64,000 bases of DNA. It comes from Tepidibacter hydrothermalis. Its GTDB lineage: Bacteria > Bacillota > Clostridia > Peptostreptococcales > Peptostreptococcaceae. The notes beneath the pieces are model-generated. The model had not been told where the DNA came from. It saw only the letters and a program-made list of their open reading frames with translations, and searched no databases. The position numbers and the translations under genes are program-made. This document shows positions 46,660 through 55,675 of the stretch, one piece after another. The first letter of the stretch is position 1; each line of letters begins with the position of its first letter. The DNA is taken from contig NZ_CP120733.1 of NCBI RefSeq assembly GCF_029542625.1, positions 1,922,001-1,986,000 on the forward strand, given 5' to 3'.

Positions 46660-47133
46660 TTAAAGCATACCATTCAGAACAGCAAAGCTTTCAGGCATCT
46701 TGAAGTCTTCAAAAGTACCTTCAATTTCTTCATCCAAGTATTCACCATCTGCATCAAATTTTGAAAGAACACCACCGTCAGTGTTACAATCCATGAATAC
46801 CAATGTTTGTCTTCCTGCTGTTGATTCAGGGTCTTCATTAGTGATTTGAATTTCAAAATAAGTGTCAATACCAGTGTTTTTATAGTCAAGCAATGCCTGT
46901 CTGAAAATAGACTGGTTATAGTGTGCTGTGCCTGAAAAAGTACCTGAAAGACCAACTGTTTTATTTCCATCCATGATTCTTCCCAAGATTGGAACTTTGG
47001 TCTTGTTTTTATCAACTTTACCTTCAAAGTCAATCATCTGCATAAAGTTGTATCTGTTTTCACCAATAGTGATGAAGCATTCAGCAAGCTTTGCAGAAAT
47101 AGTGTCTTTTGCTTTCATAGTAACATTGTTCAT
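46660..47133 (-). CDS. Tail tube protein (XkdM-like)
   Basis: 157-aa core tail protein of the XkdM family. It contains the block LSGTFSGTAHYNQSIFRQ, typical of tube proteins of contractile phages. It polymerises inside the sheath encoded upstream. The ATG at 47133 follows AAAGGGGTG. A terminator lies just downstream. Confidence 0.88.
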   Translation of the reverse strand: MNNVTMKAKDTISAKLAECFITIGENRYNFMQMIDFEGKVDKNKTKVPILGRIMDGNKTVGLSGTFSGTAHYNQSIFRQALLDYKNTGIDTYFEIQITNEDPESTAGRQTLVFMDCNTDGGVLSKFDADGEYLDEEIEGTFEDFKMPESFAVLNGML

Positions 47134-47150
47134 CTATCTTCACCCCTTTC

Positions 47151-48449
47151 TTATCCCATGACCACTGTCATGTAAAGTTGCGCCATTGCATTGACAACAG
47201 TGACAGCATCCTGTACAACAACAGATTTTTTAGTATTACCTTGATCAACTACCACATCAGAATCACTGAAATTTTCAATTGCTCTGATTTCTGCAAGTTG
47301 TTCATGGTGTTTTACAATATCAGACCAAAGACTGATTCTTCCTGCTGCATCATTTGGAACTGTACCAAGATATTTTGTATTGAATAGGACTGCAATGTCA
47401 TTTGCAATCTGATCCATAACCCTGACAGTTTGATTGTCTTTGAAAATCTCACCTTTAGTATCTGAAACAGTAACCAAGGAATTGATGTCCGAAAGAACTC
47501 TAATGTCAGAACCAACTTTATGAAGTGTGAATTCACCTGCAAGAATTGCTGCTTCAAGTTGTGATTGAGTGTAATCAGCTTCAACAGTGTATTCACCATC
47601 ATATTTCTTGTTCAGGTTGGATTTATTAACTTCACATCCTGCAATGATACCAGTTACCCAATAAACCAGTGCAGCAGTGTCTTCTGTTGTTGCATTCTTT
47701 ACGTTGACAACACCTTCATAGTCAGCAGCCTTGTTATAAAGAACAGCTTGGAATTTCTGACCAACATCATCACGAATTCTTTTATTGAAGTTCATATATA
47801 AGCCTTTTGTAGTATCATCAGTAGTGACAACACCAAGTGCATTATATGAATATGCTTCAATCTTATCCAAGAAGTTTTGATGTGATGTACCATCAACAGT
47901 TCCATTTGTACCACCAGTAAGTGGGGTTGAAGCTGTAACTACAAGTGTTGCTTCTGATTTGAATGTTACATAATCATTTGCAACTAATTCAGCAGCAGTT
48001 GAAACAGTCTGTTCATCAACAACAGTTGTTCCAAGAACAGTCTTCACATCAAAGTCAGCAGGAACATCAACGTTTGCTTGAATTACAATTTTTAAATCAT
48101 TACCACGAATACCACAATATTTTGCTGTTGCAAAAGTATTGGTTGCTTTAACACCACCACTTGTCAGCCTATAAGCATAAAGTGTTTTGATGTTCATGAA
48201 TAGATCCCTAAGACCTTTCAATTTGTCATCTGTATAAGCATAACCAAAAATCTTCAATGAATTTTTCTGAAAATCTTCCTTTGTTACTTCAAACACTGCA
48301 TTTTCAACACCCCAATCAAGCTCAAGGGGCATTGCTGCAATTCCCCTATTTGAAAGGGTTGCACTTGCTTTTGCTAAAGAAACAAAGTTAATATAAGAAC
48401 CAGGAAGTACCTTGTTCTGTGTGACAAAAGTTCCACCACCAAGTGCCAT
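47151..48449 (-). CDS. Tail sheath protein (XkdK-like)
   Basis: 432-aa contractile sheath protein. It begins ALGGGTFVTQNKVLPGSYI, as is typical of Xkd-type sheaths, and ends with the conserved AMAQLYMTVVMG segment. The presence of a sheath shows the phage has a contractile (myovirus-like) tail. The ATG at 48449 follows AAAGGTG. Confidence 0.92.
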   Translation of the reverse strand: MALGGGTFVTQNKVLPGSYINFVSLAKASATLSNRGIAAMPLELDWGVENAVFEVTKEDFQKNSLKIFGYAYTDDKLKGLRDLFMNIKTLYAYRLTSGGVKATNTFATAKYCGIRGNDLKIVIQANVDVPADFDVKTVLGTTVVDEQTVSTAAELVANDYVTFKSEATLVVTASTPLTGGTNGTVDGTSHQNFLDKIEAYSYNALGVVTTDDTTKGLYMNFNKRIRDDVGQKFQAVLYNKAADYEGVVNVKNATTEDTAALVYWVTGIIAGCEVNKSNLNKKYDGEYTVEADYTQSQLEAAILAGEFTLHKVGSDIRVLSDINSLVTVSDTKGEIFKDNQTVRVMDQIANDIAVLFNTKYLGTVPNDAAGRISLWSDIVKHHEQLAEIRAIENFSDSDVVVDQGNTKKSVVVQDAVTVVNAMAQLYMTVVMG

Positions 48450-48450
48450 A

Positions 48451-48654
48451 TTACTTCACCTTTCCTTTCATGTAATCATCCATCAACGTATCAACTTGAT
48501 CAAATGAATATTCTTTTCCATCTTCAAGTAATTCATTTAGGATGTCTTTTCTGTTACTATATTTTTTTGCTGATATGATTTTTTCTTTTGAAAATGTCAT
48601 AACTTCAACACTTTCAACGGTTTCCACATCAGCAGATTTTGTTTTTCTTGCCAT
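48451..48654 (-). CDS. Small phage tail protein, 67 aa
   Basis: Charged small protein of unknown function in the position where PBSX-like phages carry a short ORF between the terminator protein and the sheath. It has a SAKKYSNRKDILNELL helix of the type seen in such proteins. The ATG at 48654 has GAAAGGATGG upstream; the ATG at 48663 is too close. Confidence 0.65.
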   Translation of the reverse strand: MARKTKSADVETVESVEVMTFSKEKIISAKKYSNRKDILNELLEDGKEYSFDQVDTLMDDYMKGKVK

Positions 48655-48656
48655 GT

Positions 48657-49100
48657 TTACCATCCTTTCGCATCAGTATCAATTTCTAAATCTTCCATGT
48701 TGTCAGCAGGTATTTCAACCTTATAAACAAACATGTTGTAGTTTATGAAAAAGTTCAAAACACCATCAACAATTTCACTTTTCATTCTTGATCCCCTGGT
48801 CATACTTTCAGTTGTTTCATTTTCAACGATTGTAATTGATTCCAAGCAATCATATAATCTTTCAAGAACTGAATTACATTCAGCTTTTGGTTCATTAGTA
48901 GAAGGGAAGTATTGAATGCAAAATTGATTGTTTCTGAAATACTTTTTATTTCTGAAAAGTTCATTTGTTGGATTCAAGCAAAATACAGAAAAACAAGGTT
49001 CTTTCAAACCTTGTTCTATACTTTCAGTATAAATTTCATAACTATCATCAAATTCAGAATTGATGGAAATGCTTATTGCATCAATAATTTTATTTATCAT
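48657..49100 (-). CDS. Tail terminator/completion-like protein (XkdJ position)
   Basis: 147-aa protein encoded between the gp10-like protein and the sheath. Its sequence (SVFCLNPTNELFRNKKYFRNN segment split across beta strands) and position match phage tail completion proteins that cap the tube. Assignment rests mainly on gene order. The ATG at 49100 follows GGGGGAAG and overlaps the upstream stop. Confidence 0.7.
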   Translation of the reverse strand: MINKIIDAISISINSEFDDSYEIYTESIEQGLKEPCFSVFCLNPTNELFRNKKYFRNNQFCIQYFPSTNEPKAECNSVLERLYDCLESITIVENETTESMTRGSRMKSEIVDGVLNFFINYNMFVYKVEIPADNMEDLEIDTDAKGW

Positions 49101-49564
49101 TTGAACACTTCCCCCAATTTTTTTGATAATTTTCTTTCAAGAATCTTTGGTGCAGCAGATTCAATTTCTTGTTCTGATATGGTCAGCATGAATCTTCCTT
49201 GAACCCAACCTTTGTGATTACTTGTTCTATGTCCAAATTCAACATAAGAAGCATAATCAATTGGATTCACTATTTCGATAACATAAGTATCACCAAAATG
49301 ATGAATTGTAAGATCACTTACATACTTGATTGCACTTGACCTTTTTCCTGCTGTCCATCCACGTCTTAATGTGCCACCTTTTTTTCCTGAACTCTTTGGA
49401 TATTTTCCAACTGGTGTCCTTTTAATAACTTTTGCCAATAATCTTGCAGCAAGTTCTTTTGCACAAGCTTCAATGAACAAATTAACTTGTTGTTCGTTCA
49501 ATTTGTTCAATTTGTCTTGGAACTTTTTTAGATCATCAAATTTACAATTTCCAAACCTACCCAC
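49097..49564 (-). CDS. HK97 gp10-like protein
   Basis: About 155 aa, matching HK97 gp10/XkdI-type head-tail joining proteins: many basic residues, KVIKRTPVGKYPKSSGKKGG and the VEFGHRT block typical of the family. The GTG at 49564 is preferred, with AAGGGGTGG upstream. It joins the capsid connector to the tail. Confidence 0.8.
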   Translation of the reverse strand: MGRFGNCKFDDLKKFQDKLNKLNEQQVNLFIEACAKELAARLLAKVIKRTPVGKYPKSSGKKGGTLRRGWTAGKRSSAIKYVSDLTIHHFGDTYVIEIVNPIDYASYVEFGHRTSNHKGWVQGRFMLTISEQEIESAAPKILERKLSKKLGEVFK

Positions 49565-49938
49565 TAAGACCACCCCTTGAATAATTCAAGGACAACTTCT
49601 TGATGTGTATTGAATAATGCAGGTTCACCACTATTTGAATATTCAGTGGTTACACCGTTTTGTGTGATAGTCAGTTTTGAACCTGGTTTGATTTGAATTT
49701 CAGGTGCAATAAGGACTTTTGCTGTTTGAACAACCATTGCAGCAGTTTCACCTTGACTTGTACTTGCAACCTTTGAAAAGGATAATTTGCAAGGTTGGTC
49801 AGTGATTACTGGAACTTCTTGAAAACCAGTAGATTTATTTGCTTTCTGCACCTTCTGATATTCGCTGATAGTACATTTTCCAGTGTAGGTCATTTCAATT
49901 GCTTGTCTGACTGCTACCACTTGACTTTCCGATAACAT
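49564..49938 (-). CDS. Head-tail joining protein (XkdH-like)
   Basis: 124-aa beta-rich protein in the XkdH position. It includes CKLSFSKV and GSKLTITQNG and is probably a head-closure ring protein. Assignment is by size, gene order and these patterns. It overlaps the upstream gene by 25 bases. Confidence 0.7.
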   Translation of the reverse strand: MLSESQVVAVRQAIEMTYTGKCTISEYQKVQKANKSTGFQEVPVITDQPCKLSFSKVASTSQGETAAMVVQTAKVLIAPEIQIKPGSKLTITQNGVTTEYSNSGEPALFNTHQEVVLELFKGWS

Positions 49939-50528
49939 GCAAATTCACCCCTTCCATTAGTCATTAAGTAGGAAAGAAGGGCATTCAATCTTTGTTCAGA
50001 TGTCATTGAACCTTGACCAATTGCAAATGTAACTGTTGTATCACCTGCTTGAACTGATTTCAATGCTGCATCCAAATTGAATCCTTCCAACTTACCTGTA
50101 TTTTTCAAAGTGAATAAAAATTCACCACAAACCATGTCAACTGCTGTTTGATTTAAACCATCAGGAATTAAGGTGACATTGCATTCATTTTTAATTGAAC
50201 TTTCAATCTTTTGAAGTGCAAAACCAATCATCCAACTATCAGCATCAGTCACTGTGTAACCAAACGATTCAAGTCTTGATATAACATCAATTAGAAATGC
50301 ATCCAATCTTAGAATGACATAATCACCAACTTCCACAATATAACCAGGTGTAAATAGTGTTACATCACTAAATCTGATTTGTGTAGAAGTTGGAATCACA
50401 TCATCAGCAACAACTTCCAAAGACAATTCCTGTGTTGGAACTGAAAGTTGATAGGAAAGTAAGCTGCTATTGTATAACATTGCTTTGATGTTAGTGATGA
50501 CTGTTTTATGAATGTCCGTTAAACTCAT
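49914..50528 (-). CDS. Head-tail adaptor-like protein
   Basis: 204-aa protein directly downstream of the major capsid gene, where connector/adaptor proteins (gp6-like) are usually encoded. It has a helical middle region (DSWMIGFALQKIESSIKNE) like adaptor proteins. A specific family is not firmly recognised. The ATG at 50528 follows AAAGGGTGATG. Confidence 0.65.
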   Translation of the reverse strand: MSLTDIHKTVITNIKAMLYNSSLLSYQLSVPTQELSLEVVADDVIPTSTQIRFSDVTLFTPGYIVEVGDYVILRLDAFLIDVISRLESFGYTVTDADSWMIGFALQKIESSIKNECNVTLIPDGLNQTAVDMVCGEFLFTLKNTGKLEGFNLDAALKSVQAGDTTVTFAIGQGSMTSEQRLNALLSYLMTNGRGEFACYRKVKW

Positions 50529-50549
50529 ACATCATCACCCTTTCTTCAA

Positions 50550-51740
50550 TTAACCCCTTGAAATGATTCTTGCAATAGGAACTGCTTTGTGATCAATGTA
50601 TTTTCTGTTAGCTGCAACAGAATTTCCATCATTCACAAGTGTCCAGTTTGCACCATTTTCAAGTTCGGCATTAGTTGGTGAATTGGTTGCCATGCTTGAT
50701 TTTGTGAAGCTGATTCCGTAAGGTGCAAATACTTTTCTTTGTCTGCTGTAAAGGTAAGTTTGACCACCATTAGTCTTTTCATCTCTTACCATTGCATAAG
50801 GAACTTCTGCACCAATATCTTCATAGTCAAATGCACCGTTACCAAGAACATAAGTTGTATATTTGGTATGTGCTTCATCAGTCATTTCATAGTAAGTTGC
50901 AATATCAGCAACATCAGGTGATGTCACTGCTGTATAAGTAGAACCATCAGTTGTGTAATAAGTCTTTGAACTATTAAGTTCAGTATCAGTAGTAAGTGCA
51001 TAAGTTGCATCAACATCTTCTGTTGGCATACCATCATCAATGATTACTGCTCTACCATTCCAAGTTGCAAGTTCAAGCTGTCTTTCAATTCCATCTGCAT
51101 CAGTGTAAGTCATGTATGCAAGAAGCTTCAAGTTTTCAAGATTAGTTGCAATAACTGAATGCATGATTGAAATAGTAAACTTGGATTTCTTGTCACCACT
51201 TGCTTTCTGAATAGCAGTGTTCAATGTAGCAGCAGAAACAACTTGTTTTGCAGCAGTTGATTCAACACTGATGTCATAAGTATGACCATTTACAAACTTC
51301 AAGTTTGCAGTACCAGTCATTGAGAAGATACCTTTCAAGATTGCAAGCAATGTGTCTTGGTCAACTTCATCCCAATATTCAGATACTTGTTTTGCAACAT
51401 TTGACATGAAGTTTGCACCACCAGTCAAATCTTCTGCAAAGTCAGTTTCAACCCATGCTTTTGCTCTACCAATAACAATAACACCACGTTCATATGTTAC
51501 TGTGCTTGTTGCAGTAATATCAGTGTTACCATCATAATTCAGTGCATCACCGTCAATTCTTCCATACATTGGAATAGTCGCATAAACAACACCAGTTTGA
51601 CCACTGAAAGCCTGCTTGATTTGACTGTTTGGTTGTAATGCTCTTGACTTAATAAGTTCATTCTTTTTTAGCTTTGGAACAATATCAACATACTTTCCAA
51701 ATGCTCTTTCATTAAATGTTTTAGCATCAAATTTTGCCAT
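50550..51740 (-). CDS. Major capsid protein
   Basis: 396-aa HK97-fold major head protein: N-terminal helix, then GVVYATIPMYGRIDGDALNY cut in typical strands, E-loop and a long P-domain helix around SNVAKQVSEYWDEVDQDTLL. A roughly 40-residue insertion near residues 265-300 is rich in Thr and Tyr. It follows the scaffold gene, the expected order. The ATG at 51740 follows AAGGATG. Confidence 0.88.
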   Translation of the reverse strand: MAKFDAKTFNERAFGKYVDIVPKLKKNELIKSRALQPNSQIKQAFSGQTGVVYATIPMYGRIDGDALNYDGNTDITATSTVTYERGVIVIGRAKAWVETDFAEDLTGGANFMSNVAKQVSEYWDEVDQDTLLAILKGIFSMTGTANLKFVNGHTYDISVESTAAKQVVSAATLNTAIQKASGDKKSKFTISIMHSVIATNLENLKLLAYMTYTDADGIERQLELATWNGRAVIIDDGMPTEDVDATYALTTDTELNSSKTYYTTDGSTYTAVTSPDVADIATYYEMTDEAHTKYTTYVLGNGAFDYEDIGAEVPYAMVRDEKTNGGQTYLYSRQRKVFAPYGISFTKSSMATNSPTNAELENGANWTLVNDGNSVAANRKYIDHKAVPIARIISRG

Positions 51741-51778
51741 TTAAAATCATCCTTCCTTTTTAATAAAATTTTAGTTTT

Positions 51779-52378
51779 TTAAATTTCTGCATCAGGGTTT
51801 GCTTCCATGTAAGCAGCAAGTTCTTCATAAGTCATTTTGCTGACATCAACTTTTGTGTCAGGGTCTTCCTTGCCTGTTTCACCTGGTTTTGCACCCTTGA
51901 TTTGTGTTTTCTTGGTTGAAGTATCAAACAAGAATTTTGTGTCATCCGATTCTGTCAGTTTCTTGATTTGGTCATCCAATCCTTTAATAGTGCCATCATC
52001 AAGAAGTTCAATCTTTTCAGGATCAAGTTCAAGAAGTGCTTTGACAGCTTTTTCATTTCTTGCTTTTGCAGTAGTAAGTGCAGTAGAAACAGCAGCATCA
52101 ATTTTTAACTGCTTAATTTCAGCAGCATGTGCATCATCTTTTGCTTTATTATCAGCTTGAAGTTTTTCAATTTCAGCCTGTAAAGCATCAACATCAACTT
52201 TTTTCAAATCTTCCAACTGTTTATCACGATCAGCAATGTCAGTCTTTAACTTGTCACGTTCTGATGTAATAGAATCAACTTCACCTTTTGCTTTTCCAAT
52301 ATCTGCACTGTTTTCATCAAGTATCTTGTCAATGACTTCTTTTTCAAGTCCTAAATCTTCTAAAAATTTTCTTTTCAT
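51779..52378 (-). CDS. Scaffolding protein (GP20-like)
   Basis: About 199 aa, highly charged and coiled coil over residues 30-110, as in phage minor structural GP20/scaffold proteins that guide capsid assembly and are then lost. The ATG at 52378 has GAAAGGATGG at good spacing; a longer form from 52438 lacks a site. The capsid gene follows. Confidence 0.85.
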   Translation of the reverse strand: MKRKFLEDLGLEKEVIDKILDENSADIGKAKGEVDSITSERDKLKTDIADRDKQLEDLKKVDVDALQAEIEKLQADNKAKDDAHAAEIKQLKIDAAVSTALTTAKARNEKAVKALLELDPEKIELLDDGTIKGLDDQIKKLTESDDTKFLFDTSTKKTQIKGAKPGETGKEDPDTKVDVSKMTYEELAAYMEANPDAEI

Positions 52379-52438
52379 GGTTTCATCCATCCTTTCAATT
52401 TTCGCTTTGTTTTCGTGGGTTGCTTCCACTAATTTCAA

Positions 52439-52708
52439 TGATGTTTGTGTCTTTTATCGACTTCCACCAGGTCAATGTGTTTTAACCCAAACACCAGGAA
52501 GATAATTGGATCACCTCACCTTTCACTTTATAATTCTGATTGATGAAGCTTATTTTGTTCAATATTTCATCACCATCCTTTTTCGTGAAAAAGTGCATAA
52601 AAAATGACCTTATATAATGCTCATATACGCACTTTTATAAGGTCTTTGATGTAATATACCCCTTGATTTTTCAACATTTCATGACTATCACCCCTAAATA
52701 AATTATTC
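52439..52708. other. Intergenic region with hairpin
   Basis: About 270 bases between the minor head and scaffold genes. GACCTTATA (52606) pairs with TATAAGGTC (52636) around a 21-base loop; a direct AAGTGC/GCACTT pair lies inside it. It may be a weak terminator or processing site that separates packaging genes from capsid genes. No ORF was found. Confidence 0.5.
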
Positions 52709-53749
52709 TTAAATACCATCAACAAATTTTGATTTCCAATCAGGATATTTTATATTTGATGGAACATAATATGTTTTTCCTGTTTCATCATCCCTTGCAG
52801 CCCGTTCACCCAAATTGAATTCATCATCAAAGTATGGAACAGTTGTTGTTCTGCACCAAGGATGAAAGGGTGGGGCAGTGACACCTGCTTCAAATGTATT
52901 CATTTCAAATACATGACCATCTAAACTTTGACAGATTTCTGATGTTCTACTGTCCAAGGTTGCCACGATTTCAAACCGTTCAACATTAAGTTCATTAAAT
53001 GCATCCTTTTGAGAAACAGAAGAAAAATAAGCTGATTCAGTCATGACCAATCTTCCTGAATTTGATTTGGATGTATTCATCTTTGTAGCAATATTCTTGA
53101 TTGCTTGGTCAGGTGCTTTTCCCAAGATTGTCATTTGAGTTAATTCAGTGTGAATCTGATTAATCAGTTTAGATTTATTGTTCCATAACCTTGAACTGAA
53201 ATTCTGTCCATCTGCTGCCCAAGGTTTTGAAATTATTCTTTTCAATTTGTCTTGATCAATAGAAGCAATATTCCATCCAATGTTGAATCCCTTTTGAACT
53301 TCATATATTGTATGGTAATATCCTTCTGAATAAATGTTTTTCATCATTACATCAAACTGATCAAGTTGATTTCCAAATAATACTTCAATAGATTGTTGAA
53401 GTTGTAATTTCAAAGATTCAAGCCTTGATATATGATACCTTGCAGATGCATTTTCAAGTTGTTTCATCCAAAGTTGATTGATTTCATTAAGTTCACCATA
53501 TTTGATGTACTCTTTAACATCCCACTTGAATTCAGCAAGTTCTTTCATGGTCAGCCATTTTCTAGCTTCTGTCATGGTGATTTCATTATTAAGTGCAAAC
53601 CTTTGATACCATGAATTGATTTTACCTTCAATTTCTCTTTGTGCTTTCATGTAGTGGGTTTCAAGTTCATGAAGTAGGGTAGAAGCTTCATCATGTGAAA
53701 GCTGTTCAAGAAGTTCAAAACGTTTCTTCCAATATGAACTATTCTTCAT
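52709..53749 (-). CDS. Minor head protein (SPP1 gp7-like)
   Basis: 346-aa phage head morphogenesis protein. The C-terminal signature TLDSRTSEICQSLDGHVF followed by PPFHPWCRTT is diagnostic for the SPP1 gp7/Mu F family. It binds the portal and aids DNA entry. Its start overlaps the portal gene by 11 bases. Confidence 0.88.
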   Translation of the reverse strand: MKNSSYWKKRFELLEQLSHDEASTLLHELETHYMKAQREIEGKINSWYQRFALNNEITMTEARKWLTMKELAEFKWDVKEYIKYGELNEINQLWMKQLENASARYHISRLESLKLQLQQSIEVLFGNQLDQFDVMMKNIYSEGYYHTIYEVQKGFNIGWNIASIDQDKLKRIISKPWAADGQNFSSRLWNNKSKLINQIHTELTQMTILGKAPDQAIKNIATKMNTSKSNSGRLVMTESAYFSSVSQKDAFNELNVERFEIVATLDSRTSEICQSLDGHVFEMNTFEAGVTAPPFHPWCRTTTVPYFDDEFNLGERAARDDETGKTYYVPSNIKYPDWKSKFVDGI

Positions 53750-55247
53750 CTACATCACCACTTTTATTGTCATTTGGGTTGACTGGATTGAATGCATCCT
53801 TATATTCATCCATTTCCTTTTGTTTCTGTTCATCCTTTCTATCAAGTTCAGCTTGTGGATCATCAACCCAAGGATGATTTGCAACAAGTGTTTCATCAGA
53901 AAGAACAGACACTGATTTATTAACATTGTCAATGACTTCTGTTTCATTAATCAGGATGTCACGATTGAATATAACTTCAACTTCTTCACCTTCATAATCA
54001 CCAAGACCTGTATTGAACAAATGAACATTGACGAACCAAAGCAGTTCTTCAAAAGATGCTTGAAATTCAGTTTCCATTTCATTGGCATCCAAATCAATAT
54101 CAGAATACATTGATTGAATGTTCATCTGATTTGGATTACCTGAAAGCCTGTCATCTTTTGCATCATATCCTTTTGCATTTTCAATGATTGCTTTCTTGAA
54201 TATCTCAATGATTGCCTTATAGTTATCAGCATTGACTTCAACTTGAAGTGTTTTCAGGTCACCTGCTGCACCATCTACTGTCTTGACCTTAACTGCACCA
54301 TATGTTGCAAGGTTCTTTCTAAACTGACCAAGATTTTCACCATCATAGTTTACTAGAATCAAGATTGTATTCCTTGCATCTTCTTCCATGTTATTTTGGA
54401 AGTTGGAAAGAATAGTGTTCAATCCATCTTGTAATCCTTTGACCTTTCTAATCAATGGGATTTCTTTCGAATTGTACTTCCAAGGTATAAGGGGAATCTT
54501 TGACCAATTCCAACCTTGTTCAATCACTTGGTCACCATCTTCATCAATAGTAGTGAAGTAGTTGCTGAAAGGTTCTTCATCAGGAACAAGTTTACTTCCT
54601 TCTATGATAAATCTGTAAATTCCATTTTCATCATAGACTTCAACCTTTTCAATGACCTTTTCTTGTTTACCTTCATAGGCAATGACTTCATATATCCTAA
54701 TGGCATAATCTAAAATGGTGTGTTCTGTATCTGCCCAACCAGGTATAATCTCATATGACTTGAATCTTCTAAAGGTGAATTCACCATGTTCATTGTAATA
54801 TGGCATTAACCAACCAAGACCAGTGTTCAAAGCATCTTCACCAACATTCTTGATTAACCTTTGGAATCTCTTATTAAAGATTTTCTTCAACAGCTTTCCA
54901 TACAGTTCATTGTCAGTTTTGAATGCGATAGGTTGACCAAGAAGGTAGTTCTTTTTCTGATCCACCATCTTTCCATATTGATTATCAACAATTCTATTGT
55001 TTGGAAGATTTTCAACAACAGTCAGTTCACCATTTTCACCAATTATGGTTCTTTTTCTTTTAAGAATGTCATGATTACCTTCATGGTACTTTTCACCATC
55101 AATCATTTCTTTTCTTCTCTTAGAAGCCTTGAATCTTTGTATTTCAAGTTCAATGAACTGTTCATCCGTTATCTTTGCAGCAGCACCTTCATTGACAATA
55201 TTATTAATCAGGTCTTCATCTGATCTAATTGTTAGAAACTCAAACAT
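53739..55247 (-). CDS. Portal protein (SPP1 gp6-like)
   Basis: 502-aa portal, the dodecamer through which DNA enters the head. It shows the RSDEDLINNIVNE start and central blocks such as YGKMVDQKKNYLLGQP and GLGWLMPYYNE typical of the SPP1-type portal family. The C-terminus is acidic. The ATG at 55247 follows AAAGGGGGTG. Terminase is encoded upstream. Confidence 0.9.
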   Translation of the reverse strand: MFEFLTIRSDEDLINNIVNEGAAAKITDEQFIELEIQRFKASKRRKEMIDGEKYHEGNHDILKRKRTIIGENGELTVVENLPNNRIVDNQYGKMVDQKKNYLLGQPIAFKTDNELYGKLLKKIFNKRFQRLIKNVGEDALNTGLGWLMPYYNEHGEFTFRRFKSYEIIPGWADTEHTILDYAIRIYEVIAYEGKQEKVIEKVEVYDENGIYRFIIEGSKLVPDEEPFSNYFTTIDEDGDQVIEQGWNWSKIPLIPWKYNSKEIPLIRKVKGLQDGLNTILSNFQNNMEEDARNTILILVNYDGENLGQFRKNLATYGAVKVKTVDGAAGDLKTLQVEVNADNYKAIIEIFKKAIIENAKGYDAKDDRLSGNPNQMNIQSMYSDIDLDANEMETEFQASFEELLWFVNVHLFNTGLGDYEGEEVEVIFNRDILINETEVIDNVNKSVSVLSDETLVANHPWVDDPQAELDRKDEQKQKEMDEYKDAFNPVNPNDNKSGDVDEE

Positions 55248-55264
55248 TGGTTATTCACCCCCTT

Positions 55265-55582
55265 TCAAAGTGCATTTGCTTCTTGGAATGCTTGATGTAA
55301 TTTTGGGAACTGTGCTGCAATCCAGTCCACAAAAGTTTCATCTGCTGACATTTCAGAAAGTCCTGATTCAAATAAAAAAGCATGAATAATCTCATGCCTT
55401 ATAACTTTGTTCTTATAATCTTCTAAATTCCCTTTTGACATAGTGTCAGGAACAAAATCAGCAACAACACAAAGCTTCAATGTGTCATCACAATATCCAT
55501 CACATTCTTTCAATTTAGGATCATTGGTTTCTGTGTCCGTTTTTATTATGTATTCAGTACCAAGAATATTGACCTGCTTCAT
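55265..55582 (-). CDS. Small HExxH protein, 105 aa
   Basis: Contains RHEIIHAFLFESG, an HExxH zinc-protease-like helix, followed by an acidic region; short metallopeptidase-like proteins of this sort occur in phages between terminase and portal. Whether it is catalytic, or a structural zinc protein, cannot be told. The ATG at 55582 follows AGAAGGTG. Confidence 0.7.
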   Translation of the reverse strand: MKQVNILGTEYIIKTDTETNDPKLKECDGYCDDTLKLCVVADFVPDTMSKGNLEDYKNKVIRHEIIHAFLFESGLSEMSADETFVDWIAAQFPKLHQAFQEANAL

Positions 55583-55675
55583 GTTGCACCTTCTTTCTTT
55601 TTATGACTTAATATATTAAAAACCCTTTGAACTATTGAACTTTGAAAGGATTTTGTTACTAATGTGATACTAACA

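Noticed and set aside
46674-47033. 119-aa ORF inside the tail tube gene
   Set aside because: It is on the same strand in another frame, has no ribosome site and reads as a shadow of the real gene.
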